Shown: piece after piece, positions 19,242 through 28,939 of the stretch
Layout: each line of letters begins with the position of its first letter
Numbering within the stretch: the stretch's first letter is position 1
Origin: DASZQY01 sp035548515
GTDB lineage: Bacteria > Pseudomonadota > Alphaproteobacteria > Rhizobiales > Kaistiaceae
Reading direction: 5' to 3'
Assembly (NCBI GenBank): GCA_035548515.1
Contig: DASZSW010000010.1
Span: 5,279 to 69,278, forward strand
DNA length: 64,000 bases
The notes under the pieces: model-generated
Databases searched by the model: none
What the model saw: only the letters and a program-made list of their open reading frames with translations
What the model was told of the DNA's origin: nothing
Made by a program: the position numbers and the translations under genes

Positions 19242-21248
19242 ATGGCTGCCCTGGATACCGCGCCACCACGCGGATCTGCACCGATGAGTGAGACGTCGCG
19301 GGCGAGCCTGCGCCGGCGCCTCCTGCCCACGCGCTTCGGCCTCGCCAGCCAGATCGCCGTGTGGGCGATCGTCATCGGCACATTGACCGCCGCAACCGTT
19401 TCCTTCTTCGCGTATCGCGGCAACGTCGCGATTGTCGTCGAACGTCAGTTGCGCACGCTGGCGACCTCAGTCGACCTCGCCGCTGGCCGCATTGCCACGC
19501 GTTTCGATTCCGCGGAGCGCGATGCCGTCTTTCTCAGCAAGACGCCGACAGTCGCCGGCTTTGTCCGTGCCCTTGCCAATGGCGGTGTCGATCCAGCCGA
19601 CGGCACCACGGCGGCGGTGGCCGGCGATCGCATCGCCGATGTTTTCAGCGCGTTGCTGGAGGCCCGCCCCGGGTATTTCGACGCGCTGCTCCTCGACGCA
19701 AGTGGCAACGAGATCGTGCGCGTCAATCGCGACGGCAGCGGCACCCTAAGTCGCACTGCACCTGCGAACCTGCAGGACAAGAGCCAGCGCCCGTATTTCA
19801 TCGCCGCTTCGCGCCTGCCGCCCGGCGCCGTCTTCATCTCCGACATCGAGCTCAATCAGGAGCGCGGCGCGATCGAGCTGCCTTACCGCCCGACCGCCCA
19901 TGTCGCCGTGCCGCTCTATTCCGGCCTCAACGCGCTGGTCGGCGTCATCGTCCTCAATCTCGAGCTGAAGACGCTGTTCGAGGTCGTCAACGATACGCTC
20001 GGATCGGAGAGCCAGCACATCGTCACCAATCCGTCCGGCGACTACCTCGTCGCGCCGTTGTCCGAGAAGGCGTTCGGCTTCGACCTTGGCAGGCGCTATC
20101 GCCTTCAGGACGATTATCCCGAGCTGGCGCCGCTGCTGCAGAGCAGTGCGGCGACCTTCTCCGGCGAGATCGAACGCCCGGCGGGCACCTATCTCGCGGT
20201 CGGCCAGCGTGTCGCCTTCGATCCCGCTCATCCCGATCGCTTCATCGCCGTCGCCGCAGTACTGTCGAACGCGGATCTCCTGGCCCAGACGCGCTCGCTC
20301 CGCGATTGGACGGCGCTTGTCGCCTCGCTGGCGATTCTGCTGGGTGTAGCCTTCGCCGTTTTCCTGTCGCGCCTCATCGTCCGGCCGCTCCGCACGCTCA
20401 CGGCCGCAGCGACGTCGATTGGCGCCGGACGGCGCGACGCAGACTTTGGCGCCACCGCCGCGCGCCGCGACGAAACGGGCGAGCTTGCGCGCGTCATGAC
20501 ACTGATGATGCAGGAGATCGCCGAGCGCGAGGAGAGGCTCACCGCCCAGGCCGACGAGCTCACGCGTTCCAACCAGGAGCTTGCGCAGTTCGCGTACGTC
20601 GCCTCGCACGATCTTCAGGAGCCTCTGCGCATGGTCGGCAGCTACCTCGAGCTGCTCGCCCGCCGTTACGAGGGCAAGCTCGACGACGAGGCGCTGGAGT
20701 TCATCGGCTTCGCAGTCGATGGCGCGACGCGCATGAAGCGCCTGATCAACGACCTGCTCGGCTATTCGCGCGCCGGCAACAGTCCGCTCAAGATCGAGAA
20801 CGCCAACGTTCAGAACCTCGTCGATACGGTTCTCGCGCAGCTCGCGTTGCAGATCGGCGAAACCCACGCCGAGGTCACCGTCGGCCCGATGCCGATGTTG
20901 CGCGCCGATCCGATCCAGCTCGCGCGCGTCTTCCAGAACCTGATCGAAAACGCGCTGAAGTATCGCTCGCCCGACAAGCCCCCGGTGGTGAGGATCGCCG
21001 CGGCGTCGAGCGACGGCATCTGGCGCTTCACCGTGACCGACAACGGCATCGGCATCGACCCGCAATTCAAGGAAAAGATCTTCGAGATTTTCAAGCGCCT
21101 GCACGGACGCGATCGCTACGCCGGCACCGGCATCGGCCTGGCCGTCACCAAGCTGGTGGTGGAGCGCCACGGTGGCCGTATCTGGGTGGATCCGGCGCCC
21201 GGCGGCGGTTCCGTCTTCACCTTCACCATTCCCGACAAGGCAGCCTGA
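19242..21248 (+). CDS. Sensor histidine kinase (Cache-like sensor, HAMP, HisKA)
   Basis: A 668-residue membrane kinase. TM1 at about residues 34-58 and TM2 at about 352-375 bracket a large periplasmic Cache-like sensor (DALLLDASGNEIVRVNRDG). HAMP follows, then the phosphoacceptor H-box VASHDLQEPLRMVGSYL (His near 456) and ATPase boxes NLIENALKY, DNGIGI and GTGIGLAV. The SHDLQEP subtype is typical of kinases paired with Rcp1-like single receivers, exactly what follows 2 bp downstream. ATG 19284 is an alternative start. Confidence 0.9.
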   Translation: MAALDTAPPRGSAPMSETSRASLRRRLLPTRFGLASQIAVWAIVIGTLTAATVSFFAYRGNVAIVVERQLRTLATSVDLAAGRIATRFDSAERDAVFLSKTPTVAGFVRALANGGVDPADGTTAAVAGDRIADVFSALLEARPGYFDALLLDASGNEIVRVNRDGSGTLSRTAPANLQDKSQRPYFIAASRLPPGAVFISDIELNQERGAIELPYRPTAHVAVPLYSGLNALVGVIVLNLELKTLFEVVNDTLGSESQHIVTNPSGDYLVAPLSEKAFGFDLGRRYRLQDDYPELAPLLQSSAATFSGEIERPAGTYLAVGQRVAFDPAHPDRFIAVAAVLSNADLLAQTRSLRDWTALVASLAILLGVAFAVFLSRLIVRPLRTLTAAATSIGAGRRDADFGATAARRDETGELARVMTLMMQEIAEREERLTAQADELTRSNQELAQFAYVASHDLQEPLRMVGSYLELLARRYEGKLDDEALEFIGFAVDGATRMKRLINDLLGYSRAGNSPLKIENANVQNLVDTVLAQLALQIGETHAEVTVGPMPMLRADPIQLARVFQNLIENALKYRSPDKPPVVRIAAASSDGIWRFTVTDNGIGIDPQFKEKIFEIFKRLHGRDRYAGTGIGLAVTKLVVERHGGRIWVDPAPGGGSVFTFTIPDKAA

Positions 21249-21250
21249 CG

Positions 21251-21676
21251 ATGTCCAAGCCCATCGAGATCCTGCTGGTCGAGGACAATCCCGCCGAGGT
21301 TCGCTTGACGAGGGAGGGGCTGAAGGAAGCCCGCATCGCCAACACCCTGAACGCGGTCATGGATGGCCAGAGCGCGATCGAATACCTGCAGCGCCGCGGC
21401 AAGTATCAGAACGCCGTCCGCCCCGACCTCGTTCTGCTCGACCTTAATTTGCCGGGCCTCGACGGACGGAGCGTCCTTAAGCACATCAAGGAGGATCCAC
21501 AACTCAAGATAATTCCCGTCGTGATTATTACATCGTCCGAGGCTGAGTCAGACATTATCAAGTCGTACGAAGCTCACGCCAATTGTTTTATTTCCAAGCC
21601 GATCGACTTCGAGGGATTCACGAAGGTTATCCGCTCGATCGAACACTTTTGGTTTACCGTTGTCAGATTACCTTAG
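21251..21676 (+). CDS. Single-domain response regulator (Rcp1-like)
   Basis: A 141-residue receiver domain alone. The acidic pair is at VEDNP (residues 10-14), the phosphoacceptor Asp64 in LLDLNLPG, and the conserved Thr/Lys in IITSS and SKPIDF. The variant with an alpha-4 insert and VRLTREGL at the N-terminus is the Rcp1/CheY-like type used by phytochrome-class kinases. The start is 2 bp after the kinase stop, so the two are translationally linked. It has no output domain and probably hands phosphate or a signal to the next protein. Confidence 0.92.
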   Translation: MSKPIEILLVEDNPAEVRLTREGLKEARIANTLNAVMDGQSAIEYLQRRGKYQNAVRPDLVLLDLNLPGLDGRSVLKHIKEDPQLKIIPVVIITSSEAESDIIKSYEAHANCFISKPIDFEGFTKVIRSIEHFWFTVVRLP

Positions 21677-21717
21677 ATGCAACCGATCCGTGAATCTGCG
21701 CCCGCCGCCGTAGCCCC

Positions 21718-23451
21718 ATGAACGAGGCGAATACTCCCTCTCTGTCGGTCCTGCTCGTCGAGGATAACCCCGGCGATCGCCGCCTCACGGAGTTCGCGCT
21801 GCATGACGCCGGCCGCGATGCCGAGATTGCCTGCACGGTCACCGGCGTCGACTCGCTTGCCGCCGGCCTCGCGTACCTCGAGCAGGTGAAGGGCATGGTC
21901 GATGCGATCCTGCTCGACCTGGATCTGCCGGATGCGCTTGGCCTCGACGGCCTGCGCGCCATGCGCGGCGCCGCGGCCCAGGCCCCGATCATCGTGCTCA
22001 CCGGCCTGTCCGATCTGAAGATCGCCGGCGAAGCACTGAAGAACGGGGCAGGGGACTACCTCGAGAAGGGCGAGATCCAGCCGCGCACGCTGCTCCGCGC
22101 CATTCGCTATGCCATCGAGCGCAAGAAGAGCGAGACCGAGCTGCTGCGTCTCGCCAGCACCGACTCCCTCACGGGGCTGCTCAATCGCCGCGCGTTTTTC
22201 GAGCAGCTTGATAGCGCTCTCATCCAGTCGCGCCGTTCCGAGCTGCCGTGCGCGGTCATCCTGTTCGACGTCGATCGCTTCAAGGAGATCAACGACGTCT
22301 TCGGCCACAAGACCGGCGACAACGTGCTGTCCGAGGTGACCCGACGCCTGCGCGAGCAGCTTCGCGAGACCGACACCATCGCCCGCATCGGCGGCGACGA
22401 GTTCGCCATCCTCGCCACCAATCTGCGCTCGGAAGCCTCCGCCATGGAGATCGCCGAGAAGATTTCGCGCGCCGTCAGCGGCATCACCGAGCTCGACGAC
22501 ATGCGCCTGGAAGTCTCAATCAGCGTCGGCATTTCGGTCTTCCCGAACGATGACTCCAGTTCGGACGTTCTCGTTTCCCACGCCGATCTCGCGATGTACA
22601 AGTCGAAGGCGTCGAAGAAGGGCTCGATCAATTTTTTCGACTCGCGCATGGACGCCGTGGTGAAAGCCCGCCACGCCCTCAAGCGCTCCATGCCCGAGGA
22701 TATCCTCGCCGGCCGCTTCTATCTGCTGTTCCAGCCGATCGTGGACGCCAGTACGCGCAAACTGGTCGGCGCCGAGGGCCTCGCTCGCTGGCGCGATCTC
22801 GAAAACAAGATCATCACGCCGACCGAGTTCATCCCGATCGCCGAGGAGTCTGGGTCCATCGGCAACCTCGGCAACCGCCTGCTCGAGGAGGCATGCGCTC
22901 AGATTCGCGCCTGGGCCGACATGCAGAAGGCTTTGGTGCCGATCTCGATGAACATATCGCCCATGCAGTGCCGCGATCCGGGCTTTGCCACCCGCCTGAT
23001 CGCGACCATGGAGCGCCTCGAGGTTCCCGCGAAGCTGATCAACGTCGAGATGACCGAGTCGACCATCTTCAAGAACATCGACGTCATCCAGAAGAACCTC
23101 GACATGCTGAAGACTTACGGCGTCGGCGTGCACATCGACGACTTCGGCACCGGCTACTCTTCGCTCTCGCTGCTCCGCGATCTTCCGCTCAGCGCCGTCA
23201 AAGTCGACCGCAGCTTCGTCCGTGACATCGGCAAGGTCGCCGGGTCCGAACTGATCGTCCAGGCCGTCGTCGATCTCGCCCGCAAGCTCGGCTTCCAGAC
23301 CATCGCCGAGGGCGTCGAGACCGAGGACCAGGTCGCGCTGCTCCGCGACATGGGCGTCAACAGCCTCCAGGGCTACTACTTCTCCAAGCCCGTCCCCGGC
23401 GCCCAGCTCGCCGGCTGGCTCCAGAAAAGCGAATCCTACCTGGTCGCCTGA
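21718..23451 (+). CDS. Response regulator with GGDEF and EAL domains (c-di-GMP turnover)
   Basis: 577 residues. A receiver (Asp67 in LLDLDLP) is followed by a GGDEF cyclase domain with intact signature GGDEF near residues 225-229 and STDSLTGLLNRR at its start. The EAL phosphodiesterase domain reads EGL instead of EAL near residue 352 but keeps MNISP, EMTES, DDFGTGYSSL, KVDRSFV and AEGVET. Both activities are therefore plausible. It completes a kinase-receiver-effector operon 41 bp after the single receiver. Confidence 0.93.
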   Translation: MNEANTPSLSVLLVEDNPGDRRLTEFALHDAGRDAEIACTVTGVDSLAAGLAYLEQVKGMVDAILLDLDLPDALGLDGLRAMRGAAAQAPIIVLTGLSDLKIAGEALKNGAGDYLEKGEIQPRTLLRAIRYAIERKKSETELLRLASTDSLTGLLNRRAFFEQLDSALIQSRRSELPCAVILFDVDRFKEINDVFGHKTGDNVLSEVTRRLREQLRETDTIARIGGDEFAILATNLRSEASAMEIAEKISRAVSGITELDDMRLEVSISVGISVFPNDDSSSDVLVSHADLAMYKSKASKKGSINFFDSRMDAVVKARHALKRSMPEDILAGRFYLLFQPIVDASTRKLVGAEGLARWRDLENKIITPTEFIPIAEESGSIGNLGNRLLEEACAQIRAWADMQKALVPISMNISPMQCRDPGFATRLIATMERLEVPAKLINVEMTESTIFKNIDVIQKNLDMLKTYGVGVHIDDFGTGYSSLSLLRDLPLSAVKVDRSFVRDIGKVAGSELIVQAVVDLARKLGFQTIAEGVETEDQVALLRDMGVNSLQGYYFSKPVPGAQLAGWLQKSESYLVA

Positions 23452-23541
23452 TTTCTCCCCTCCGCACGCCGAGCGTGCGGGAATGCGCCGACTCGCGTTA
23501 GGCTGTCACGTGTCGACTACTTCGGGGAGAGGGGCAGACTT

Positions 23542-23871
23542 ATGACAATTCTCGCGGTGCTGACGGCGCTCGACGCCATCCTGCACGGGGCGCTGATCTA
23601 TCGCTTCGGCGTCAAAGGAAACGAGCCGTTCGCGATATTCACCGTGGTGAATGTGCTTCTCACGCTGGCCCTGTATTTCGCCGTGCCCTATGCGGTGTGG
23701 GCGACCCTGGTGCTGTCGGCGATCGGCCTCATTGGCTTCACGATCACCTTCAACAAGGTGGCTCGCGACAAGAGCCTCGAATACGTCATCTGGATCGTGG
23801 ACGCTGCCGTGGTCGTCTACGCCGCCTACCTTCTCTTCTTTGCGGGCGCAGCTCCGGCTCCCGCCGCTTAG
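23542..23871 (+). CDS. Small integral membrane protein, unknown function
   Basis: A 109-residue protein with three to four hydrophobic helices and an Ala/Pro tail. ATG 23542 follows GGGGAGAGGGG. I recognise no family. The 3' end overlaps by 4 bp the stop of the convergent secreted-protein gene. Confidence 0.65.
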   Translation: MTILAVLTALDAILHGALIYRFGVKGNEPFAIFTVVNVLLTLALYFAVPYAVWATLVLSAIGLIGFTITFNKVARDKSLEYVIWIVDAAVVVYAAYLLFFAGAAPAPAA

Positions 23872-24800
23872 AACTTGTAACCGCTGGCGTTCAGAAACAG
23901 GCGGAGCCGCTCCGGAAACTTCAGCACCTTGCGATCTTTCTTGTCGCAGGTGTCCGGGTCGTCGCCGTTCGGACAGACCTCCTCGCCTTCGTCCTTGGCG
24001 GCGTCCCAGTGCGCGTTGATCTGCTGCCATGCATCGGCGCCTTCGCCCACCCGGATCTTCTCGCCGAGCCACCCGGCGAGGAATCCGGGCGAGGTCCACT
24101 TGGCGGCCGGCTCTATCGAGTCTTCCAGCTCCTTCAGCCACGCCCGGTGCGCCGGCAGGAAACGCGGATCGTTGGTGAGATCGACCACGTCGCCGTTGCG
24201 CACCGAATAGATGACGCGCGGCGCGGCGCTGCACGCCGTGCAGTCGAACCGGTTGATGAAGTTGATGTCGACCGTGGCGATCTCGGCCAGTCCGTCGCCG
24301 TCGAGGTCCTCGAGCGTCGCGGTGTTGTCGCCGAAGTCGCCGATCGGGATGGTCTCCCACGTATCGCCAACCTGTTCGGCCACGATCACGGTGTTGCAGC
24401 ACCCGCTGACGAAATAGACCTCGGGGAGGGCGTTGCTCTTGTCCATCTCGGCGATGCTCGCCTCCGCTGGCGGGTCGTCGATCTCCCCCGCCACGCCCGG
24501 CGCCTGCAGCACCTGCTTGCCGCCCACCGTCACCGTCAGCATCGGCGTGTCGTTGTCCGGGTCGAGATCGGGCCGCGCCACAAGATCGATCGTCGCCGTC
24601 ACGCCGCCGGCAGTGACCGTCGCCGTTTTCGCATCGTCGTCGGCGAACTGTGCGGTTGGGTAGAGCGGCGGCTTGTCGGCATCGTCGTCGGCCGCGCCGC
24701 CGCCGGCAGCATCCTGCGCTGAGGCGCCGCTCACGCTGAGCGCCAGCGCGACCGCCGCTACCGCAAGTGATCCCCGCAACCACAGTCGCAGATCGGCCAA
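23868..24800 (-). CDS. Secreted hypothetical protein with Ca-binding-like DxDxDG motif
   Basis: A 310-residue product starting at TTG 24800 behind GGAGGAAAGCG. The signal peptide ends near GASA. A FG-GAP/EF-like loop LEDLDGDGLAEIATVD lies mid-protein, and several cysteine pairs (SGCCN, CTACS, CPNG...DTCD) suggest disulphides in the periplasm. The C-terminal third is helical and charged. No named family is recognised. Confidence 0.68.
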   Translation of the reverse strand: MADLRLWLRGSLAVAAVALALSVSGASAQDAAGGGAADDDADKPPLYPTAQFADDDAKTATVTAGGVTATIDLVARPDLDPDNDTPMLTVTVGGKQVLQAPGVAGEIDDPPAEASIAEMDKSNALPEVYFVSGCCNTVIVAEQVGDTWETIPIGDFGDNTATLEDLDGDGLAEIATVDINFINRFDCTACSAAPRVIYSVRNGDVVDLTNDPRFLPAHRAWLKELEDSIEPAAKWTSPGFLAGWLGEKIRVGEGADAWQQINAHWDAAKDEGEEVCPNGDDPDTCDKKDRKVLKFPERLRLFLNASGYKF

Positions 24801-24926
24801 CGCTTTCCTCCGGCTGAAGTGCGCGACAGATTAGCGTCAAGCCCGCCCGGAGCAATGCCGAACTGGCCCGGGGTCGCCTCGCTCTGCTAGTTTGCCGCAA
24901 CTTGGCCATCCGGAGCGACGCCAACA

Positions 24927-25304
24927 ATGCCCGCCAGCCACCTCAAGACGATACGTCTCAATCTCGCCCGCACGCCGGAGCACCCGGAAGGCAGCGACCA
25001 GCACTACTACCGCTTCACCGCCCCACTCACCGCCGACGGCCACCTCGATCCCGACGGCTGGAAGAAGCACCGCGACCGGTGCCGCGTCGTCCGCTCATGG
25101 GGCGGCGTCGAGGAAGACATCGGCCACCTGATCCACCGCCCCGGCGGCTCGTGGGGCTTCACCTACGACATCGAAGGCGACGAGGGCGACGAGTCGGGCT
25201 ACCGCCTCGGCAGTCACAAATTCGCGCTGGGCGAGTACGTCACCATCACCGACGAAGACGGTAAGGCCCAGACCTTCTGGGTGGCGTCGGTCATCGATGC
25301 CTGA
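24927..25304 (+). CDS. Conserved hypothetical protein (125 aa)
   Basis: A soluble, acidic, mostly beta protein (RLNLARTPEHPEGS, GGSWGFTYD, GEYVTITDEDG) without signal peptide. Its stop overlaps the start of the following ThDP enzyme by 8 bp, so the two are translationally coupled. Function unknown. Confidence 0.7.
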   Translation: MPASHLKTIRLNLARTPEHPEGSDQHYYRFTAPLTADGHLDPDGWKKHRDRCRVVRSWGGVEEDIGHLIHRPGGSWGFTYDIEGDEGDESGYRLGSHKFALGEYVTITDEDGKAQTFWVASVIDA

Positions 25305-26961
25305 GCCGAAGACCGCCGCGCGCCTCATCGCCGAGGCGCTGGTCGCCAACGGCGTCGAGCGCATCTTCTGCGTCCCCGGCGAGAGCTACCTCGCGCTCCT
25401 CGACGCCCTCTACGACACCAACATCGCCGTCACCGTCTTCCGCCACGAAGGCGCCGCCGCGATGGCGGCCGAAGCATGGGGCAAGCTCACCGGCCACCCC
25501 GGCATCGTCATGGTCACGCGCGGACCCGGCGCGACCAACGCATCCGGCGGCATCCACGTCGCCCGGCAAGACTCGACGCCCGTCATTATGTTCGTCGGCC
25601 AGGTCGCCCGCTGGATGCGCGGCCGCGAAGCCTTCCAGGAGGTCGACCTCCGCGCCGCCTTCACACCCCTGGCCAAATGGGCCGACGAGATCGAGCGCGC
25701 CGACCACGTCCCCGAGGTCGTCTCGCGCGCCTTCCACGTCGCCGTCTCCGGCCGCCCCGGTCCCGTCGTGCTGTCGCTCCCCGAGGACATGCTCCGCGAT
25801 ACGACCGAGACGGCCAATCCCGGCCCCGCCCATCAGGTGCAAACCCACCCCGGCCTCACGCAGATGGCGCACCTCCAGAAGATGCTATGGGCGGCGGCGC
25901 GTCCCTTCGTCATCCTCGGCGGCACGCGCTGGAACGAAGCGTCCGTCGCCGGCATCCGCCGTTTCGCCGAGCGTTTCGACCTCCCCGTCGGCGTCTCCTT
26001 CCGCCGCCAGTCCCTGTTCGATCACGACCACCCGAACTACGCCGGCGATGTCGGCCTCGGCATCAACCCGGCGCTGGTCCAGCGCATCAAGAACGCCGAC
26101 CTGCTGCTGCTCGTCGGCGGTCGCCTCAGCGAAAACCCGTCGCAGGGCTACACGCTGCTGGATATCCCCGAGCCCAGGCAGCAACTGGTCCACGTCCATC
26201 CGGGCGCTGAGGAGCTGGGCCGCGTCTATCGCCCCGCGCTCGCAATCAACGCCAGCCCCGCCGCCTTCGTCGCCGCACTGGAATCGGTGCACCCGCCGCA
26301 TCACGCCATCGTCTGGAGCGGCGAGACCAAGGCCGCCCGCGCCGCCTATGAGGCGTGGTCGACGCCCGTGAAAAATCCCGGCCCCGTGCAGATGGCCGAG
26401 ATCGTGACGTGGCTCCGCCAGCGCCTTCCCGACGATGCCATCATCACCAACGGCGCCGGCAACTACGCCACCTGGATCCACCGCTTCTTCCGCTTCCGCC
26501 GCTACCACACCCAGCTCGCGCCGACCTCCGGCACGATGGGCTACGGCCTCCCAGCCGCGATCGCCGCCAAGCTGAAGCATCCCGAGCGCACCATCGTCTG
26601 CTTCGCCGGCGACGGCGACTTCCAGATGACCGCGAACGAATTCCAGACCGCCGTCCAGTACAACGCGGCGATCATCGTCGTGGTCGTGAACAATGGCATC
26701 CACGGCACCATCCGCATGCACCAGGAGCGGCACTACCCGAACCGCGCCATCGCCACCGACATCACCAGCCCCGACTTCGCCGCGCTCGCCCGCGCCCACG
26801 GCGGCCACGGCGAAACGATCGCCACCACCGCCGAATTTGCACCGGCCTTCGACCGCGCCGCCGCCAGCGGCAAGCCCGCCCTGATCGAGATAAAACTCGA
26901 CCCCGAAGCGATCACGCCAACCGCGACAATGTCGGAAATCCGAGGGAAGGGCAGGCGGTAA
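25297..26961 (+). CDS. Thiamine diphosphate-dependent enzyme, acetolactate synthase-like
   Basis: 554 residues with the three ThDP-enzyme domains: Pyr (VERIFCVPGESYLALLDAL with the catalytic Glu, then FRHEGAAAMAAE), a central FAD/Rossmann-like domain, and PP with the ThDP motif GDGDFQMTANEFQTAVQYN and VVNNG. It resembles IlvB-like catalytic subunits. No small regulatory subunit is encoded nearby, so the true reaction (acetolactate synthase or another 2-oxoacid/aldehyde lyase) is uncertain. Confidence 0.8.
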   Translation: MPEPKTAARLIAEALVANGVERIFCVPGESYLALLDALYDTNIAVTVFRHEGAAAMAAEAWGKLTGHPGIVMVTRGPGATNASGGIHVARQDSTPVIMFVGQVARWMRGREAFQEVDLRAAFTPLAKWADEIERADHVPEVVSRAFHVAVSGRPGPVVLSLPEDMLRDTTETANPGPAHQVQTHPGLTQMAHLQKMLWAAARPFVILGGTRWNEASVAGIRRFAERFDLPVGVSFRRQSLFDHDHPNYAGDVGLGINPALVQRIKNADLLLLVGGRLSENPSQGYTLLDIPEPRQQLVHVHPGAEELGRVYRPALAINASPAAFVAALESVHPPHHAIVWSGETKAARAAYEAWSTPVKNPGPVQMAEIVTWLRQRLPDDAIITNGAGNYATWIHRFFRFRRYHTQLAPTSGTMGYGLPAAIAAKLKHPERTIVCFAGDGDFQMTANEFQTAVQYNAAIIVVVVNNGIHGTIRMHQERHYPNRAIATDITSPDFAALARAHGGHGETIATTAEFAPAFDRAAASGKPALIEIKLDPEAITPTATMSEIRGKGRR

Positions 26962-26977
26962 GGCGGCGGGCACCGGT

Positions 26978-27028
26978 CCTCCCCCGTGAAATGGGGGAGG
27001 GGAACCATGCGAAGCATGGTGGAGGGGG
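26978..27028. repeat. REP-like double hairpin, family A
   Basis: CCTCCCCC/GGGGGAGG hairpin (26978-27000) followed by a perfect ACCATGC-GAA-GCATGGT hairpin (27004-27020). A near-identical unit is at 30490-30541. Confidence 0.75.
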
Positions 27029-27083
27029 CACGCCGCCACCGCCGCTGACACGCCCCGTCAATCGCCACGCTAGTCTCGCCCCC

Positions 27084-27659
27084 ATGCACCTCACCTTCCG
27101 CGAAGTCACCCCCGCGACCATCCCCGACTTCGAAGCCTTCTTCTCCGCCCCCGGCGCCCCGCACTTCTGCTGGTGCATCGTCTGGCGCCGCACGACGGAA
27201 GAGTCGCACCACCACCAGCCGGCCGATCGCAAAGCCCAGATGCTGAAGCGCATCTGCGCCGGCACGCCCGTCGGCCTCGTCGCCTACGACGGCGACACCG
27301 CCGCCGGCTGGGTCTCCATCGCCCCGCGCGACACCCACCGCAACCTCGGCGGCCCGCCAGCACAGGCCGACGAGAACATCTGGTCGATCGCCTGCTTCTT
27401 CGTCCCGCGCAAACGCCGCGGGCAGGGCACCGTCCGCGCCCTTATCAAAGGCGCCATCGCCCACGCAAAAGAGAAGGGCGCCACCATCGTCGAGGCCTAC
27501 CCGGTAGACCGCGCAGCCCCCAGCTACCGCTACATGGGCTTCACCGACGTCTTCGCCGAAGCCGGCTTCACCGACGAAGGCATGGCCGGCACCCGCCGCC
27601 ACGTGATGCGGCTGCGGCTTCGTGGCAAACCGGAACCCACCCGGCGTCTCCGGACTTAA
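27084..27659 (+). CDS. GNAT family N-acetyltransferase
   Basis: A 191-residue GNAT-fold protein. Strand WVSIAPRD leads into IWSIACFFVPRKRRGQGTVRALIKGA, the acetyl-CoA pyrophosphate-binding loop (R/Q-x-x-G-x-G/A type), and YRYMGFTDVFAEAGF. A His/Cys-rich N-terminus (CWCIVWRRTTEE) is shared by a subset of GNATs of unknown substrate. No clear RBS precedes ATG 27084. The 3' end and the next gene lie close together. Confidence 0.8.
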   Translation: MHLTFREVTPATIPDFEAFFSAPGAPHFCWCIVWRRTTEESHHHQPADRKAQMLKRICAGTPVGLVAYDGDTAAGWVSIAPRDTHRNLGGPPAQADENIWSIACFFVPRKRRGQGTVRALIKGAIAHAKEKGATIVEAYPVDRAAPSYRYMGFTDVFAEAGFTDEGMAGTRRHVMRLRLRGKPEPTRRLRT

Positions 27660-27741
27660 CCTCAATGCGGCGAGCGTCTCAGCGCCCTCGGAGAAGATGA
27701 GCCGCGACAAACCCTCCGGATCGGCATTGGAGGACAAGGCC

Positions 27742-28932
27742 ATGTCGGGCAAGGTTCTGATCGCCGGTGCGGGCATCGCCGGCTGCTGCCTCGCGTGGTG
27801 GCTCGAAAAATACGGCTATGCCGTCACCCTGGTCGAACAGGCGCCGGAGCCGCGCCGGGGCGGCTACGTCATCGATTTCTGGGGTCTCGGTTTCGAGGTC
27901 GCCGAGCGCATGCGGCTGCTGGACGATCTTAGCCGGCAGGACCTCGACATCCACGAATTCCGCGTCGTTGACGACGCCGGCCGGCGTATCACCGGCATCG
28001 ATCAGTCCGCGCTGCAGGACATGACCCGCGGGCGCCTGATGAGTCTGCAGCGCTCGGCCGTCGCCCTCGGTCTATACGACGCGATCGCGGACCGTGTGGA
28101 GCGGCGCTTCGGCGACAGCGTCGATCGGCTGCGCGAGAGCAGCGACGGCGTCGAGGTGCAGTTTCGCGCCGGCGAGACCGCGCGCTACGATCTCGTCTTC
28201 GGCGCCGACGGACTGCACTCCGCCGTGCGGGAAGCGGCCTTCGGGGACCAGCACCGTTTCGAGCGTTACCTCGGCTATCGTGTCGCCGCGTTCAGCGCGC
28301 CGCGATATCCCCACCGCGATCCCCACGTCTACGTGACCTACGCCAAACCCGGACGCCAGATCTGGCGTGTCACGCTCAACGAGGACGCGTGCGTCTTCCT
28401 GCTGCTCGTCGCCGAGCCTGATGCCGGCGCCTTCCCCGAGCGCGATCCTGCATCGCAGAATCAGCTGCTGACGCGTCTCTTCGCCGACGCGGGATGGGAA
28501 GCGGCCGAGGTCCTGGACGCCTTGGCCGGCGCCACCGACCTCTATTTCGACCGGGTGAGCCAGATCGAGCTGCCCGCGTGGACGAAGGGCCGCGTCGCGC
28601 TGCTCGGCGATGCGTGCGCCTGTCCAAGCCTGCTGGCGGGCGAGGGGTCGTCGATGGCGATGGCCGAGGCGTATACCCTCGCCGGCGAGCTGCATGCGGC
28701 GGGCGGCGACCATGCCGCCGCGTTCCGGTCATACGAGACCAAGCTGCGCCCGTACGTCGAACGCAAGCAGAAGGCGGCGCGCGGTTTTGCGTCCGGCTTC
28801 GTGCCCAAAACTGCCGCCGGCCTGTGGCTGCGAAATCTTTCGCTGAAAGCCGCGGCGGCCTTCGGCCTCGCGCGCCTTCTCTTCGGCGCGCAGCTTCGCG
28901 ATCCCCTCACGCTCGCGCGCTACGAGTCGTGA
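27742..28932 (+). CDS. FAD-dependent monooxygenase (PHBH-like hydroxylase)
   Basis: 396 residues. An N-terminal Rossmann dinucleotide motif, VLIAGAGIAGCCLAWWLEKYG, is followed by the DG motif FGADGLHSAVRE and the second FAD motif RVALLGDACACPSLLAGEG. This is the class A flavoprotein monooxygenase layout (aromatic hydroxylase or TetX-like). ATG 27742 is preceded by GGAGG at ideal spacing; longer in-frame starts (27697, 27622) would overlap the GNAT gene. Substrate unknown. Confidence 0.85.
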   Translation: MSGKVLIAGAGIAGCCLAWWLEKYGYAVTLVEQAPEPRRGGYVIDFWGLGFEVAERMRLLDDLSRQDLDIHEFRVVDDAGRRITGIDQSALQDMTRGRLMSLQRSAVALGLYDAIADRVERRFGDSVDRLRESSDGVEVQFRAGETARYDLVFGADGLHSAVREAAFGDQHRFERYLGYRVAAFSAPRYPHRDPHVYVTYAKPGRQIWRVTLNEDACVFLLLVAEPDAGAFPERDPASQNQLLTRLFADAGWEAAEVLDALAGATDLYFDRVSQIELPAWTKGRVALLGDACACPSLLAGEGSSMAMAEAYTLAGELHAAGGDHAAAFRSYETKLRPYVERKQKAARGFASGFVPKTAAGLWLRNLSLKAAAAFGLARLLFGAQLRDPLTLARYES

Positions 28933-28939
28933 TCCGTTT

